From Cognataquiflexum gelatinilyticum (GTDB taxonomy: Bacteria > Bacteroidota > Bacteroidia > Cytophagales > Cyclobacteriaceae), in assembly GCF_024813435.1 (NCBI RefSeq), contig NZ_JANAEZ010000006.1:62001-126000 (forward strand): 64,000 nt of DNA. The letters run 5' to 3'. This document shows positions 32,918 to 41,401 of this stretch, one piece after another. The position numbers were made by a program, and so were the translations under genes. Positions within the stretch are counted from its first letter, which is position 1, and each line of letters begins with the position of its first letter. The notes beneath the pieces were generated by a model. It was not told the DNA's origin and did not search any database. It worked only from the letters and a program-made list of their open reading frames with translations.

Positions 32918-33937
32918 TTATTCCATTACAAAAGGATAATCCTCCTGCATATATACATCTTCAAATGCCTTTTGTCCATCAGGCCAAGGAGATTCTTCCG
33001 CAAATTTGACAGAATCATCCACTTGCTGTTTTACTCTTTTATCGATTTCGGCTAATTTTTCCTCTGTCAATATTTTATTGTCCAAGATGGTTTTTTTAAC
33101 CTGTTCGATTGGATCTCTCTGCTTGTATTCTTCTACTTCCTCCCTTGTTCTGTATTTTTGGGGATCTGACATGGAATGGCCTTTATATCGGTAAGTTCTG
33201 AATTCCAACAATGTCGGTCCGTCACCCCTTCTTGCTCTGTCGGCAGCTTCGGCGACAGCTTCATGGATTGCTTCTACATTCATCCCATCTACCGGGAATG
33301 AAGGCATGTCGTATGCTTCGCCTATAGTGTATAATTCAGTGACATTGGAAGTTCTTTCTACAGAAGTTCCCATAGCGTAGCCGTTGTTTTCGATAACGAA
33401 TATCACCGGGGTTTTGTATAACATGGCAAGGTTCAATGCCTCGTGTACTGCGCCCTGTCTTACTGCGCCGTCACCCATGTGACAGATACAAAGGTTTTTT
33501 GTCCCTCTATATTTCTCAGCAAAACCGATTCCAAGGCCCATAGGAACCTGTGCACCCACGATTCCGTGGCCTCCCATGAATCCTCTTTCCTTATCAAAAA
33601 TGTGCATAGATCCACCCTTACCTTTTGTGGTACCGGTAGCTTTTCCATACAATTCAGCCATCACAGCTCCGGGATCAGTACCCAATCCAAGTGGATGGGC
33701 ATGGTCACGATAAGCTGTAATCCATTTATCATCTTTTTCAAGTGCAGTGATCGCGCCAGCTGCGCAGGCTTCTTGTCCTATGTACAAATGACAAAATCCT
33801 CTGATTTTTTGTTGTCCGTATAATTGACCTGCTTTTTCCTCAAACTTCCTCATCAAAAGCATGCTTTCATACCAGAACGCATAGGTTTCTTCTGAATATT
33901 TCGCTTTTGCTTTGGTAGCAGTACTCTTCTTTGCCAT
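32918..33937 (-). CDS. pdhA: pyruvate dehydrogenase E1 component, alpha subunit
   Basis: 339 residues from the ATG at 33937 (MAKKSTATKAK); the frame extends to 33973 but that would enter the promoter. E1-alpha carries part of the thiamine diphosphate site: GHGIVGAQVPMGLGIGFA, and the GDG...NN motif CHMGDGAVRQGAVHEALNL...FVIENNGYAMGTS. The phosphorylation-loop region YRYKGHSMSDPQKYR is also present. It feeds acetyl-CoA to the TCA cycle. E1-beta and E2 are not adjacent, as is usual in this phylum. Branched-chain 2-oxoacid specificity cannot be formally excluded. Confidence 0.93.
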   Translation of the reverse strand: MAKKSTATKAKAKYSEETYAFWYESMLLMRKFEEKAGQLYGQQKIRGFCHLYIGQEACAAGAITALEKDDKWITAYRDHAHPLGLGTDPGAVMAELYGKATGTTKGKGGSMHIFDKERGFMGGHGIVGAQVPMGLGIGFAEKYRGTKNLCICHMGDGAVRQGAVHEALNLAMLYKTPVIFVIENNGYAMGTSVERTSNVTELYTIGEAYDMPSFPVDGMNVEAIHEAVAEAADRARRGDGPTLLEFRTYRYKGHSMSDPQKYRTREEVEEYKQRDPIEQVKKTILDNKILTEEKLAEIDKRVKQQVDDSVKFAEESPWPDGQKAFEDVYMQEDYPFVME

Positions 33938-33970
33938 ATCGTGTAATGTAAAATATGCTAAATTAGGCCT

Positions 33971-33978
33971 CAAATATA
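33971..33978 (-). promoter_or_regulatory. -7 box upstream of pdhA
   Basis: TATATTTG on the minus strand (33978-33971), 34 bases before the pdhA ATG. The -33 region is poor, so confidence is limited. Confidence 0.4.
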
Positions 33979-34041
33979 ATCAAACAGGCTGAATTTTAAG
34001 GCCGAGTGCGAAATTAGTCAAAAACCCAACAGATTCTAAGC

Positions 34042-35151
34042 ATGCACCTCAAAAATATCCGCCTCCAACAGTTTAAGAATTACCAAAAGGCGGAAGTGCA
34101 GTTTTCCCCCGAAATCAATTGCTTTGTTGGGGTCAATGGCAGCGGGAAAACCAATCTATTGGATGCGATTCATTATCTCTGTCTGACCAAAGGGGCTATC
34201 AACGGCGTAGACCAACTCAATGTGCTTCATGACCAAGAATTTTTTACAGTTTTTGGAGACTTTGACCTTGAGGGAAAAGAAATCGAGGTCAGGTGTATTT
34301 TTGAGAGTGGAAAGAAAAAGCAGTTGCTGCAAAACGGCAAGGCCATAGATAAAATGAGTGACCATGTTGGACTTTTGCCGGTGGTCATGATTGCGCCGGA
34401 TGATACGATGCTGATCAAGGATGGAAGCGAAGAGAGAAGGAGGTTTTTTGACAATATGCTTTGCCAAATGGACAAGCAGTACCTCGAAAAACTGGTTAGG
34501 TACCAACACTTTCTCAAACAAAGAAATGCCCTGATCAAGCAATTTGCCGATAGAGGTAGGTGGGAAAAGTCCCATATTGAACCCTATGACAGGGAGATCA
34601 TTGCGCTTTCGCAGTTTTTGGCAGTGGCAAGGAATGTCTTTTTGGAAGAATACCTTCCTTTGCTCAAAGAATATTATGCCATCATATCTGATAACCACGA
34701 GGCAGTGAATATCACTTATGAAACTAATTGCCTATCAGAAGATTTTTCAAATCAGTTTTTACAGAATGCGCAAAGGGATTTCATCTTGAAGCGGACCAAT
34801 ATGGGAATCCATAAAGATGATTTTGTCTTTGAAATCGGTGGCTACCCCATCAAAAAATTCGGTTCTCAGGGACAGCAGAAATCATTTGTAATCGCACTCA
34901 AGCTGGCGCAGTTTCAGATTTTCCTGACTCATAAAAAGACAAAACCTGTTCTGCTACTGGACGATATTTTTGACAAGTTGGATGACAACAGGATCGAAAA
35001 GCTGATGAAGTTGGTGGCTGACCACCGCTTTGGTCAGCTTTTTATCACCGATGCAAGGCCCGAAAGATCGAAAGCGATCCTAAATGAAATTGATGCAGAA
35101 AGCAGGTTTTTCCTGATAGAAGAAGGGGAAATTTCCTTCTGGAATCTGTGA
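34042..35151 (+). CDS. recF: DNA replication and repair protein RecF
   Basis: 369 residues. An SMC-like ATPase that helps load RecA at single-strand gaps. Walker A GVNGSGKTN (about 29-37), the signature-like KKFGSQGQQKSFVIALKLAQ, and Walker B VLLLDDIFDKLD are all visible; the N-terminus HLKNIRLQQFKNYQ is typical. It begins at ATG 34042, divergent from pdhA, and ends one base before the DoxX stop codon on the other strand. No dnaA, dnaN or gyrB is adjacent, so it is not in the classic oriC cluster. Confidence 0.96.
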   Translation: MHLKNIRLQQFKNYQKAEVQFSPEINCFVGVNGSGKTNLLDAIHYLCLTKGAINGVDQLNVLHDQEFFTVFGDFDLEGKEIEVRCIFESGKKKQLLQNGKAIDKMSDHVGLLPVVMIAPDDTMLIKDGSEERRRFFDNMLCQMDKQYLEKLVRYQHFLKQRNALIKQFADRGRWEKSHIEPYDREIIALSQFLAVARNVFLEEYLPLLKEYYAIISDNHEAVNITYETNCLSEDFSNQFLQNAQRDFILKRTNMGIHKDDFVFEIGGYPIKKFGSQGQQKSFVIALKLAQFQIFLTHKKTKPVLLLDDIFDKLDDNRIEKLMKLVADHRFGQLFITDARPERSKAILNEIDAESRFFLIEEGEISFWNL

Positions 35152-35152
35152 T

Positions 35153-35572
35153 TTATTTTTTGATTTGACCGTCAACGGAATACTTCCCCGGACCTGCAAA
35201 AAACAGGAAGATAAAAATCAGGAGAAAAAGCAAAGACTTTTCTTTTGAACCAAAAGGATCGTCTGCATGGGCAATAAATGCCGCGACAGACATCGTAATC
35301 ATCAAGGGGATCAGTGAAAGTCTGGTCAGAAAACCAAATGCCAACAAGATCGCGCAGAAAAACTCTGCAAAAATAGCGAGCTGAAGAGATAAAGCCGGTC
35401 CCAAACCGATCGGATCGCTGAATTTGACAAGGTAGGTGCTGAAATTGGCAATTTTCGGCCAACCATGTGTCAACATCAACAAAGCTGCGCCGATCCGTAA
35501 AATTGCCAATGAGATGTCCTGAAAATAGGATGAGGTCGAGAAGATAAGTTTTTTCATTTTTTTGGAAATCAA
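35153..35572 (-). CDS. DoxX family membrane protein
   Basis: 139 residues with four transmembrane helices. DoxX landmarks: LAILRIGAALLMLTHGWPKI, LGPALSLQLAIFAEFFCAILLAFGFLTRLSLIPL, and AHADDPFGSKEKSLLFLLIF. Members are linked to thiosulfate:quinone oxidoreductase subunits or to unknown membrane redox roles; here the role is open. Convergent with recF (1 base apart) and divergent from the TlpA gene. A -7 box TACATTTG on the minus strand at 35606-35599 may drive it. Confidence 0.88.
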   Translation of the reverse strand: MISKKMKKLIFSTSSYFQDISLAILRIGAALLMLTHGWPKIANFSTYLVKFSDPIGLGPALSLQLAIFAEFFCAILLAFGFLTRLSLIPLMITMSVAAFIAHADDPFGSKEKSLLFLLIFIFLFFAGPGKYSVDGQIKK

Positions 35573-35598
35573 ATGGATAAGAATATGGTTTAATCATT

Positions 35599-35630
35599 CA
35601 AATGTAACAAGAAATCTAAATCAGATTTCT
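35599..35630. promoter_or_regulatory. -7 box and 8-bp palindrome between doxX and tlpA-like genes
   Basis: TACATTTG (minus, 35606-35599) followed by the perfect inverted repeat AGAAATCT (35610-35617) / AGATTTCT (35623-35630) with a 5-base spacer. Could be an operator for the divergent pair. Confidence 0.4.
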
Positions 35631-35675
35631 AAATTGTACCCTGAATACCTTGAATTAATCATCCAAACAATTGAT

Positions 35676-36815
35676 ATGAAATCATCTCGCAGTTTCATTT
35701 TACAGGCTTTGTTCCTGTTTTTCGCCTTTTCGGCACAGCATTCGGCATTTGCCCAAACCCCAACCCAAGCTTATTTGGATTACATGTCAGGCTTGGAAAA
35801 TTATGTCCAAAACGACCTTTATGGAAAAGTTTCTGCGGTATTATATGACACAGAATCGGCTCCTTCGGCTGAGGAATTTATCCTTTTCTCTAAAGGAGTG
35901 AAGGAGGAAATCGGGAAATTTTATTCTCAAAATTCCACTGGTCTTTTAGAAAATGAAAAAACAGCTGCCCGGACTTTTTCCCATACCATGTTGCTTCAGC
36001 TTGCAGAAGTATATCTTGATAGGGTTCAGGAACTTGAACCCACCCAAAAATTGGGTTTCTTGGATCAATATTTTGAAGGTATCGGACTTGATTCAGACAT
36101 CAATAATTTATCCGAGGATCTCTCAAGGTCGATGATGATGACATTACATGCTGCCATGGGAATCCCTTTTGGAATGCCAAATACCGAAGTTGAGGATTAT
36201 ATCAATGGAATGGCAGAACCAAAAAAAGAGCTATTTCAGGCGGCCTTTATCTTGAATGACATGCTGATGCTGACAGGAGGCTATGAATCGAGCAAAAATC
36301 AAGTGGCAGGTTTCAGGAATTCTTATCCCAATTCCATCTATTTGGCAGATGTCAATAAAAGTCTCTCTGCCATCGAAAAACTCAAAGAAGGAGCAGTTAT
36401 AGAAAATTTTTCTTTTGTTGATTTGGAAGGAAAGTCCGTCAGTCTGATAGATTACAAAGACAAGATAATTTATCTGGACCTTTGGGCATCTTGGTGCGGT
36501 CCATGCATCAATACTTTCCGGACCAAGACACCATTTTTCGAAAAGAAGCTGGAAGGAAATCCGGACATTGTCCTGATGTATATATCCATTGACGAACAAC
36601 CCGAACCGTGGAAAAATTACCTCAGCAAAAACAAAATGGGCGGCGTACACCTTTTTGCAGGAAAGGGATTCGAAGCAGAGATCATGAAATACTTTAAAGT
36701 TTGGGGTATTCCCCGCTACCTGATCATCGGCAAGGACAATAAGATCATTGATGTCAATGCACCTAGACCCGGTGATGAGGCCTTTGAGGTTTTGAAGGAA
36801 ATTTCGGGAAGTTGA
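35676..36815 (+). CDS. TlpA-type thiol:disulfide protein with long N-terminal domain
   Basis: 379 residues from the ATG at 35676 (MKSSRSFILQALF); the longer frame from 35562 overlaps the DoxX start and has no signal character before this point. Signal peptide with cleavage near AFAQ. Residues 30-230 are a helical domain of unknown family; residues 235-380 are a thioredoxin fold with the WCGPC site (LWASWCGPCINTF) and a cis-Pro in WGIPRYLIIG. Similar exported redoxins act on periplasmic thiols. The helical N-terminal domain may bind a partner; this is inference. Confidence 0.85.
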   Translation: MKSSRSFILQALFLFFAFSAQHSAFAQTPTQAYLDYMSGLENYVQNDLYGKVSAVLYDTESAPSAEEFILFSKGVKEEIGKFYSQNSTGLLENEKTAARTFSHTMLLQLAEVYLDRVQELEPTQKLGFLDQYFEGIGLDSDINNLSEDLSRSMMMTLHAAMGIPFGMPNTEVEDYINGMAEPKKELFQAAFILNDMLMLTGGYESSKNQVAGFRNSYPNSIYLADVNKSLSAIEKLKEGAVIENFSFVDLEGKSVSLIDYKDKIIYLDLWASWCGPCINTFRTKTPFFEKKLEGNPDIVLMYISIDEQPEPWKNYLSKNKMGGVHLFAGKGFEAEIMKYFKVWGIPRYLIIGKDNKIIDVNAPRPGDEAFEVLKEISGS

Positions 36816-36830
36816 TTCGTTTACAAAACA

Positions 36831-36870
36831 AAAAAAGGCTGCCCTGATCGTTCGGGGCAGCCCTTTTTTT
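36831..36870. terminator. bidirectional terminator
   Basis: AAAAAAGGCTGCCC (36831-36844) pairs with GGGCAGCCCTTTTTTT (from about 36855), with a 10-base loop and A/T runs on both sides, between the convergent tlpA-like and nucleotidyltransferase genes. Confidence 0.85.
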
Positions 36871-36883
36871 GATTAGAAAATTT

Positions 36884-37789
36884 TTATTTCCAAAGTTTCT
36901 CAGGGTATTCTCCTGACTCGTGCATTTTTTTCAATGAATCGATCACGACAGGTTTGTCTTCGGTGTAGGTGACGCCAAACCATGTTTTGCCACCTTCCAG
37001 GATTTCGAAAGCAGCTTCGCCTGATTGGATCAGGTTGTTGGCCACCGTCGGGATATAAAATTCAGACTTGAGATTCTCTTTGTTGGCAGGCAGGAAATCA
37101 AGCCACATCTTTTCAATATCCGAAAATACATTTTGGTGAAAACCCCAAAAATTCATGGATACGGGCGTTCCTTCTTTGATTTCTATTTCTTCACCGTCTC
37201 CTTTGGCAAGGATTTTTTCTCCTTCTCTTGAGATTGAAGTCCTTTCGACCATGCCGATGAGTTGGTTGGCTTCATTCATGGAACATACGCCGCGACTGAC
37301 GGTGCCATGTTCTGATAATACATTCTCAATGGCGTAGCCGACCATGGCATGGAGGTCAGGTCTTACATTTTCTACCAAGAATTTCCCCAAAACCTCGAAC
37401 GCCTCTTTACCATAAAAATCATCTGCATTGATTACTGCAAATGGTTCTACGATGGCTTCTTTGGCACAAAGCACCGCATGGGCTGTTCCGTAAGGTTTTA
37501 CCCTTTCTGGATTTTGGAATTCAGCAGGAACAAAACTTTTGATCGACTGAAGGACAAAGTCTACTTCAATTTTGCCCTCCAGTTTTGGTAAAAGTAAATC
37601 ATTGGCGGTTTGAAGGATTTCTTCTCTGACGATCAGGACTACCTTTCCAAATCCTGCACGGATGGCATCGTAGATGGAATATTCCAAAATCGTTTCGCCA
37701 CTAGGGCCAAATCCGTCTATCTGTTTGTTGCCACCGTACCTGCTTCCCATACCGGCTGCAAGGACTAAAAGTGTTGGTTTTTGAATCAT
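36884..37789 (-). CDS. NTP_transferase family sugar nucleotidyltransferase
   Basis: 301 residues. N-terminal nucleotide-binding signature LVLAAGMGSRYGGNKQIDGFGPSGETILEY, then the metal-binding Asp in AVINADDFYG and the later GTPVSMNFWGFHQNVF. It is related to UTP- or CTP-glucose-1-phosphate uridylyltransferases but has a variant GSRYGG loop in place of GxGTRxxP-K, so the exact substrate is not assigned. It probably makes an activated sugar for envelope glycans. It has a near-perfect promoter of its own and is divergent from glnK. Confidence 0.88.
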   Translation of the reverse strand: MIQKPTLLVLAAGMGSRYGGNKQIDGFGPSGETILEYSIYDAIRAGFGKVVLIVREEILQTANDLLLPKLEGKIEVDFVLQSIKSFVPAEFQNPERVKPYGTAHAVLCAKEAIVEPFAVINADDFYGKEAFEVLGKFLVENVRPDLHAMVGYAIENVLSEHGTVSRGVCSMNEANQLIGMVERTSISREGEKILAKGDGEEIEIKEGTPVSMNFWGFHQNVFSDIEKMWLDFLPANKENLKSEFYIPTVANNLIQSGEAAFEILEGGKTWFGVTYTEDKPVVIDSLKKMHESGEYPEKLWK

Positions 37790-38106
37790 AAAATTTCAAT
37801 GTCTTTTTTACCGCCCCAAAGTTAGTTTTTTTGCCATTCTCACAAAGATTTAGAAGATTTTAATTTATGAAAGCGGATTTTTTGCCAATTTCTGATTATT
37901 TCTTACATATTGGTTTAAAAAAAGACCATAAAAGTATTATTGAATATAAAAAATTGAAATAGTGGATTTGTAAATATGAATAAAGCTTATAAAATGTGCT
38001 TTTTTTGCATAAATAGCTTGAATTTAAAAGCAAAAATGTTTTTAAATCAATTTTTAGCTTACATTAGCGGTGTTTTTCCAACAAATCACCGTTAAAATTG
38101 AATAAA
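37790..38106. other. 317-bp divergent intergenic region, nucleotidyltransferase and glnK
   Basis: Very AT-rich, no ORF of note. It holds the minus-strand promoter described separately. Upstream of glnK there are several A/T tracts and a weak TACATTAG box at about 38063-38070 (one mismatch to TAnnTTTG), but no convincing -33 box and no NtrC-like dyad. Confidence 0.5.
37817..37846 (-). promoter_or_regulatory. consensus promoter of the nucleotidyltransferase gene
   Basis: Minus strand: TTTG (37846-37843), 18 bases, TAACTTTG (37824-37817), 27 bases before the ATG. Same spacing as the promoter at 32819-32848. Confidence 0.72.
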
Positions 38107-38445
38107 ATGAAAAAAATAGAAGCAATCATTAGAACATCCAAATTCGATGAGATCCATAAATGTATCGCAGGACTTGGAGTGAAGTTCCTGACATTTTATG
38201 AGGTAAAGGGAATGGGGATGGAACATGCCAAGGCACAGACTTACAGGGGTATTTCTTATGAGCCAACCTATATTCCAAGAACCAAGCTTGAAATCGTGAC
38301 AGTAGATGAGCTTGTTCCTGCGGTGGTTGATTGTATTCTCAAACTGGGAAAAACCGGAGAGGTGGGTGATGGGAAAATCTTCATTTATGAGGCGCTTGAG
38401 GCCTACAGAATCCGAAACAGTGACAAAGGAGAGGAAGCTTTGTAA
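38107..38445 (+). CDS. glnK: nitrogen regulatory P-II protein
   Basis: 112 residues from ATG 38107; the TTG at 38098 would add three residues only. P-II trimers sense 2-oxoglutarate and ATP/ADP and gate AmtB. The T-loop MEHAKAQTYRGISYEPTYIP retains Tyr51, the site uridylylated in proteobacteria, but differs in sequence (HAKAQT for the usual QKGHTE, and an EPTYIP end). The C-terminal EALEAYRIRNSDKGEEAL matches the P-II signature. It lies 52 bases upstream of amtB, the standard glnK-amtB pair. Confidence 0.95.
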   Translation: MKKIEAIIRTSKFDEIHKCIAGLGVKFLTFYEVKGMGMEHAKAQTYRGISYEPTYIPRTKLEIVTVDELVPAVVDCILKLGKTGEVGDGKIFIYEALEAYRIRNSDKGEEAL

Positions 38446-38497
38446 AAATAAAAGAATGAAAAATCAAGATTAAAGAACTTAAAAACCTATCAAACCT

Positions 38498-39730
38498 ATG
38501 ACTCAAGAATTATTTACCATCAATAACCTATGGATGATGGTGGCGACCATTTTGGTTTTTATCATGCACCTTGGCTTTGCAAGTCTGGAGGCAGGCCTGA
38601 CGAGGGCAAAAAATACCGTCAATATTTTATTTAAAAATACGCTTATTCCCGCCATTGGCTTACTTTCCTATGCTTTTGTAGGATTCAATCTCATGTATCC
38701 AGGCGGAGATTTTGCGGGTGGATTCATGGGATTCGCCGGTTTTGGATTAGCATTACCAGAAGGATGGGATTCCAGTAATTACAATGCAGGATATACATTC
38801 TATACAGATTTTATTTTTCAAGCGATGTTTGCGGCTACAGCTGCAACTATCGTCTCTGGCGCTGTAGCAGAGAGAATGAAACTCGGACCATTTATTTTCT
38901 TTTCAATCCTTTATGTTGGCCTTTGTTATCCAATTGTCGGAATGTGGAAGTGGGGCGGAGGATTTTTGCAAACAATGGCAACACCTTTTTATGATTTTGC
39001 AGGTTCTACCATTGTCCACTCGGTAGGCGGATGGGCGGCTTTGGCTGGAGCATTTTTGTTGGGCCCGAGATTGGGAAAATATACACCTACAGGTATGAAG
39101 GCCATCCCAGGTCATAATATTCCCATGGCGACAATCGGAGTGTTTTTGCTTTGGTTTGGCTGGTTTGGGTTTAACGGAGGTTCAGTTTTGACAGCAGATC
39201 CGGGCACTGTTTCACTGGTATTTGTAACCACAGCAATTGCCGGAGCCGCGGGTGCTTTTGGGGCTTTGATCGCTTCTTATATGAAATTCAAGACTTATGA
39301 CATCACCATGGTACTCAACGGCATCCTCGCAGGATTGGTAGGTATTACAGCCGGAGCGGACCAGATGGGAGTGGGTGAATCTGCCATTATAGGTTTCATC
39401 GGGGGAACATTGGTGGTATTTGCAGTGGTGTTTTTTGATAGGATCAAAATTGATGATCCCGTAGGAGCCATTTCAGTACATTTGATCGGTGGTATTTGGG
39501 GTACCCTGGCTGTTGGTTTGTTTGGAAATCTTGCTGGATTCCAACAAGTTATCTCTCAGTTGATTGGAATAGGTATAGTTGGAGCCTTTTGTTTTGGAAC
39601 TAGCTGGTTGATATTCTTTACTTTAAAGAAAACTGTGGGTATCAGAGTTGATGAAAGAGAGGAGTTGGAAGGTTTGGATATCAATGAGCATAGCATGCAG
39701 GCATATCCTGATTTTGCCTCTAAAGATTAA
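38498..39730 (+). CDS. amtB: ammonium transporter
   Basis: 410 residues, eleven transmembrane helices. Pore residues are kept: FQAMFAATAAT gate, Asp166 in YDFAGS, and the twin pore histidines His174 (TIVHSVGG) and His328 (SVHLIGG). It moves ammonium across the inner membrane when external nitrogen is low and is blocked by GlnK, whose gene lies just upstream. Unlike many Amt proteins it has no cleavable signal peptide; the first helix starts at residue 10. It ends in a strong terminator. Confidence 0.96.
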   Translation: MTQELFTINNLWMMVATILVFIMHLGFASLEAGLTRAKNTVNILFKNTLIPAIGLLSYAFVGFNLMYPGGDFAGGFMGFAGFGLALPEGWDSSNYNAGYTFYTDFIFQAMFAATAATIVSGAVAERMKLGPFIFFSILYVGLCYPIVGMWKWGGGFLQTMATPFYDFAGSTIVHSVGGWAALAGAFLLGPRLGKYTPTGMKAIPGHNIPMATIGVFLLWFGWFGFNGGSVLTADPGTVSLVFVTTAIAGAAGAFGALIASYMKFKTYDITMVLNGILAGLVGITAGADQMGVGESAIIGFIGGTLVVFAVVFFDRIKIDDPVGAISVHLIGGIWGTLAVGLFGNLAGFQQVISQLIGIGIVGAFCFGTSWLIFFTLKKTVGIRVDEREELEGLDINEHSMQAYPDFASKD

Positions 39731-39750
39731 TCATAGCCTATCATTTAAAA

Positions 39751-39787
39751 TCAAAATGCCCAAGAATTGATTTCTTGGGCATTTTGA
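39751..39787 (+). terminator. terminator after amtB
   Basis: 16-bp perfect stem TCAAAATGCCCAAGAA / TTCTTGGGCATTTTGA with a 5-base loop, followed by T5. Confidence 0.9.
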
Positions 39788-39854
39788 TTTTTAAATTTTA
39801 ATTATTTTAAATTTTCAAAATTTTTTAAACCTAATTAGGCATAATAACGGATTC

Positions 39855-39870
39855 AATATCCATTAATATC
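39855..39870. repeat. AATATCCATTAATATC element, copy 2
   Basis: Identical 16-mer to 26868-26883. It lies 5 bases beyond the nadC stop. Confidence 0.3.
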
Positions 39871-39874
39871 GAAT

Positions 39875-40741
39875 TTAATAGGCCTTAAGACTGATATCCA
39901 TGCTTCTCACATGATGTGTCAATGCGCCGACAGAAATATAATCGACACCACATTCGGCCACATCTTTCAATGTTTCTTCGGTAATTCCACCTGATGCTTC
40001 AAGAGGGTATTTGCCGTTTACTATTTCGACTGCTTTTCGCATGGTGTCATAATCCATATTGTCGAGCATGATATAATCTATGCCTCCAACAGCAAGAACT
40101 TCCTCTACTTCTTTGAGATTTCTTGTTTCGACCTCAATTTTGAGTTGGAGCCCCTGCTGTTGCAAATAGCGCTTAACATTTTGTACCGCATTAGAAATCC
40201 CGCCTGCAAAATCAATATGGTTGTCCTTCAACATAACCATGTCATATAAAGCAAACCGGTGATTGAGGCCTCCGCCAAGTACCACAGCCCATTTTTCAAT
40301 CATTCGAAAATTTGGAGTAGTTTTTCGGGTATCCATCAGGCGAGCTTTGGTATGGGATATCATTTTCGAAAGCTGATGGGTTTTCGTGGCGATTCCACTC
40401 ATCCGCTGCAGGCAATTCAATACCAGCCTTTCGGTTGTCAATATGGAAGCTGCAGAACCCTTTACCTTCAAGCCAATATCTCCCGGATTCACAGAATCGC
40501 CATCTTTTAATAGAATTTCCACGACTAGACTCGGATCGAATTGATGGAAAATCTTTTCGGCTAGGTCAAGACCTGCGATGATTCCGGCCTCTTTGATGAT
40601 CAGTTGGGCCTGCCCGTATTGGTCTTTTGGGATGGACCCCAAAGTTGAATGATCTCCGGAACCGACATCCTCTAAGAGTGCCTGCTGTATAAATTCATGA
40701 ATTTTTTCCGCTGATAGATAAGGTAAATTTTCCACACCCAA
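39875..40741 (-). CDS. nadC: nicotinate-nucleotide pyrophosphorylase (carboxylating)
   Basis: 288 residues. It converts quinolinate and PRPP to nicotinate mononucleotide in de novo NAD synthesis. Signature segments: EDVGSGDHST near the N-terminus, LNCLQRMSGIAT, the active-site MDTRKTTPNFRMIEKWAVVLGGGLNHR, MLKDNHI, and IEVETRNLKEV; the C-terminal ASGGITEETL binds phosphate. It follows the DUF4783 gene by 26 bases on the same strand, an arrangement common in this phylum. Confidence 0.95.
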   Translation of the reverse strand: MGVENLPYLSAEKIHEFIQQALLEDVGSGDHSTLGSIPKDQYGQAQLIIKEAGIIAGLDLAEKIFHQFDPSLVVEILLKDGDSVNPGDIGLKVKGSAASILTTERLVLNCLQRMSGIATKTHQLSKMISHTKARLMDTRKTTPNFRMIEKWAVVLGGGLNHRFALYDMVMLKDNHIDFAGGISNAVQNVKRYLQQQGLQLKIEVETRNLKEVEEVLAVGGIDYIMLDNMDYDTMRKAVEIVNGKYPLEASGGITEETLKDVAECGVDYISVGALTHHVRSMDISLKAY

Positions 40742-40767
40742 AATTAAAAAATATTGTTGGTGTTCCC

Positions 40768-41178
40768 TTAAATTTTGGTTTTAATAATGTCGATGCTGAA
40801 AATTCTCAGCACCTCTGATTTTGAATTTCCCTTTATCAGGACCCTAAATTGTTCACCTTTGCTTTGATAGGAACCCACGTAAAAAATGGTAGGTCCGGGT
40901 GAACCGGCTTGATGCAAAACATTGAAATCCAAAGGAGGATATTTGAGAAAAAAATCCCTTAAAATATACTCAGCCTGAGATTTCGAATAGTCCCCGTTCT
41001 TTCCATTGATATTCAACAAAACAGTCTGGTCAAAATATCTGGCAATCTCTTTGCTCGAACCGCTTCTAAAATAAGTAAATACATCGTTGATAGTCAATGT
41101 ATTATTCCTTACTACAGTGGCTTCAGAAAACCAAATGATGGCAAATAAAAACACAAAAAGAAAAGGTAAATTTTTCAT
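40768..41178 (-). CDS. DUF4783 family exported protein
   Basis: 136 residues with a signal peptide (KNLPFLFVFLFAIIWFSEA). The mature part has the DUF4783 pattern: DVFTYFRSGSSKEIARYFDQTV, then a KSQAEYILRDFFLKYPP block and a GSYQSKGEQFRVLIK strand pair, an NTF2-like alpha+beta fold. No catalytic residues are known. It lies directly upstream of nadC, so it is the promoter-proximal gene of a two-gene operon; a link to NAD metabolism is not implied. Confidence 0.85.
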   Translation of the reverse strand: MKNLPFLFVFLFAIIWFSEATVVRNNTLTINDVFTYFRSGSSKEIARYFDQTVLLNINGKNGDYSKSQAEYILRDFFLKYPPLDFNVLHQAGSPGPTIFYVGSYQSKGEQFRVLIKGNSKSEVLRIFSIDIIKTKI

Positions 41179-41401
41179 GGCAAGAAATAGTTCAAATATT
41201 AAGCCAATTCTTTTTGGAATTTTAGTTTTTTTTTAAAAAACTAAAAGGAAATTCTGAATTCAGGGATTTGAAAACCGAAACTTAAGCCCTCGTACCTGAA
41301 GATTATAAAAATTAACCCGATGAATTTTGTGCGCTTGATAAAGAATAGGCAACTTTACGAGTTGATTGAATTCAATTTTCAATATTCCAATTTCTTTTTC
41401 C

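Noticed and set aside
34042..35151. Replication origin next to recF
   Set aside because: No dnaA, dnaN or DnaA-box cluster; recF stands alone here.
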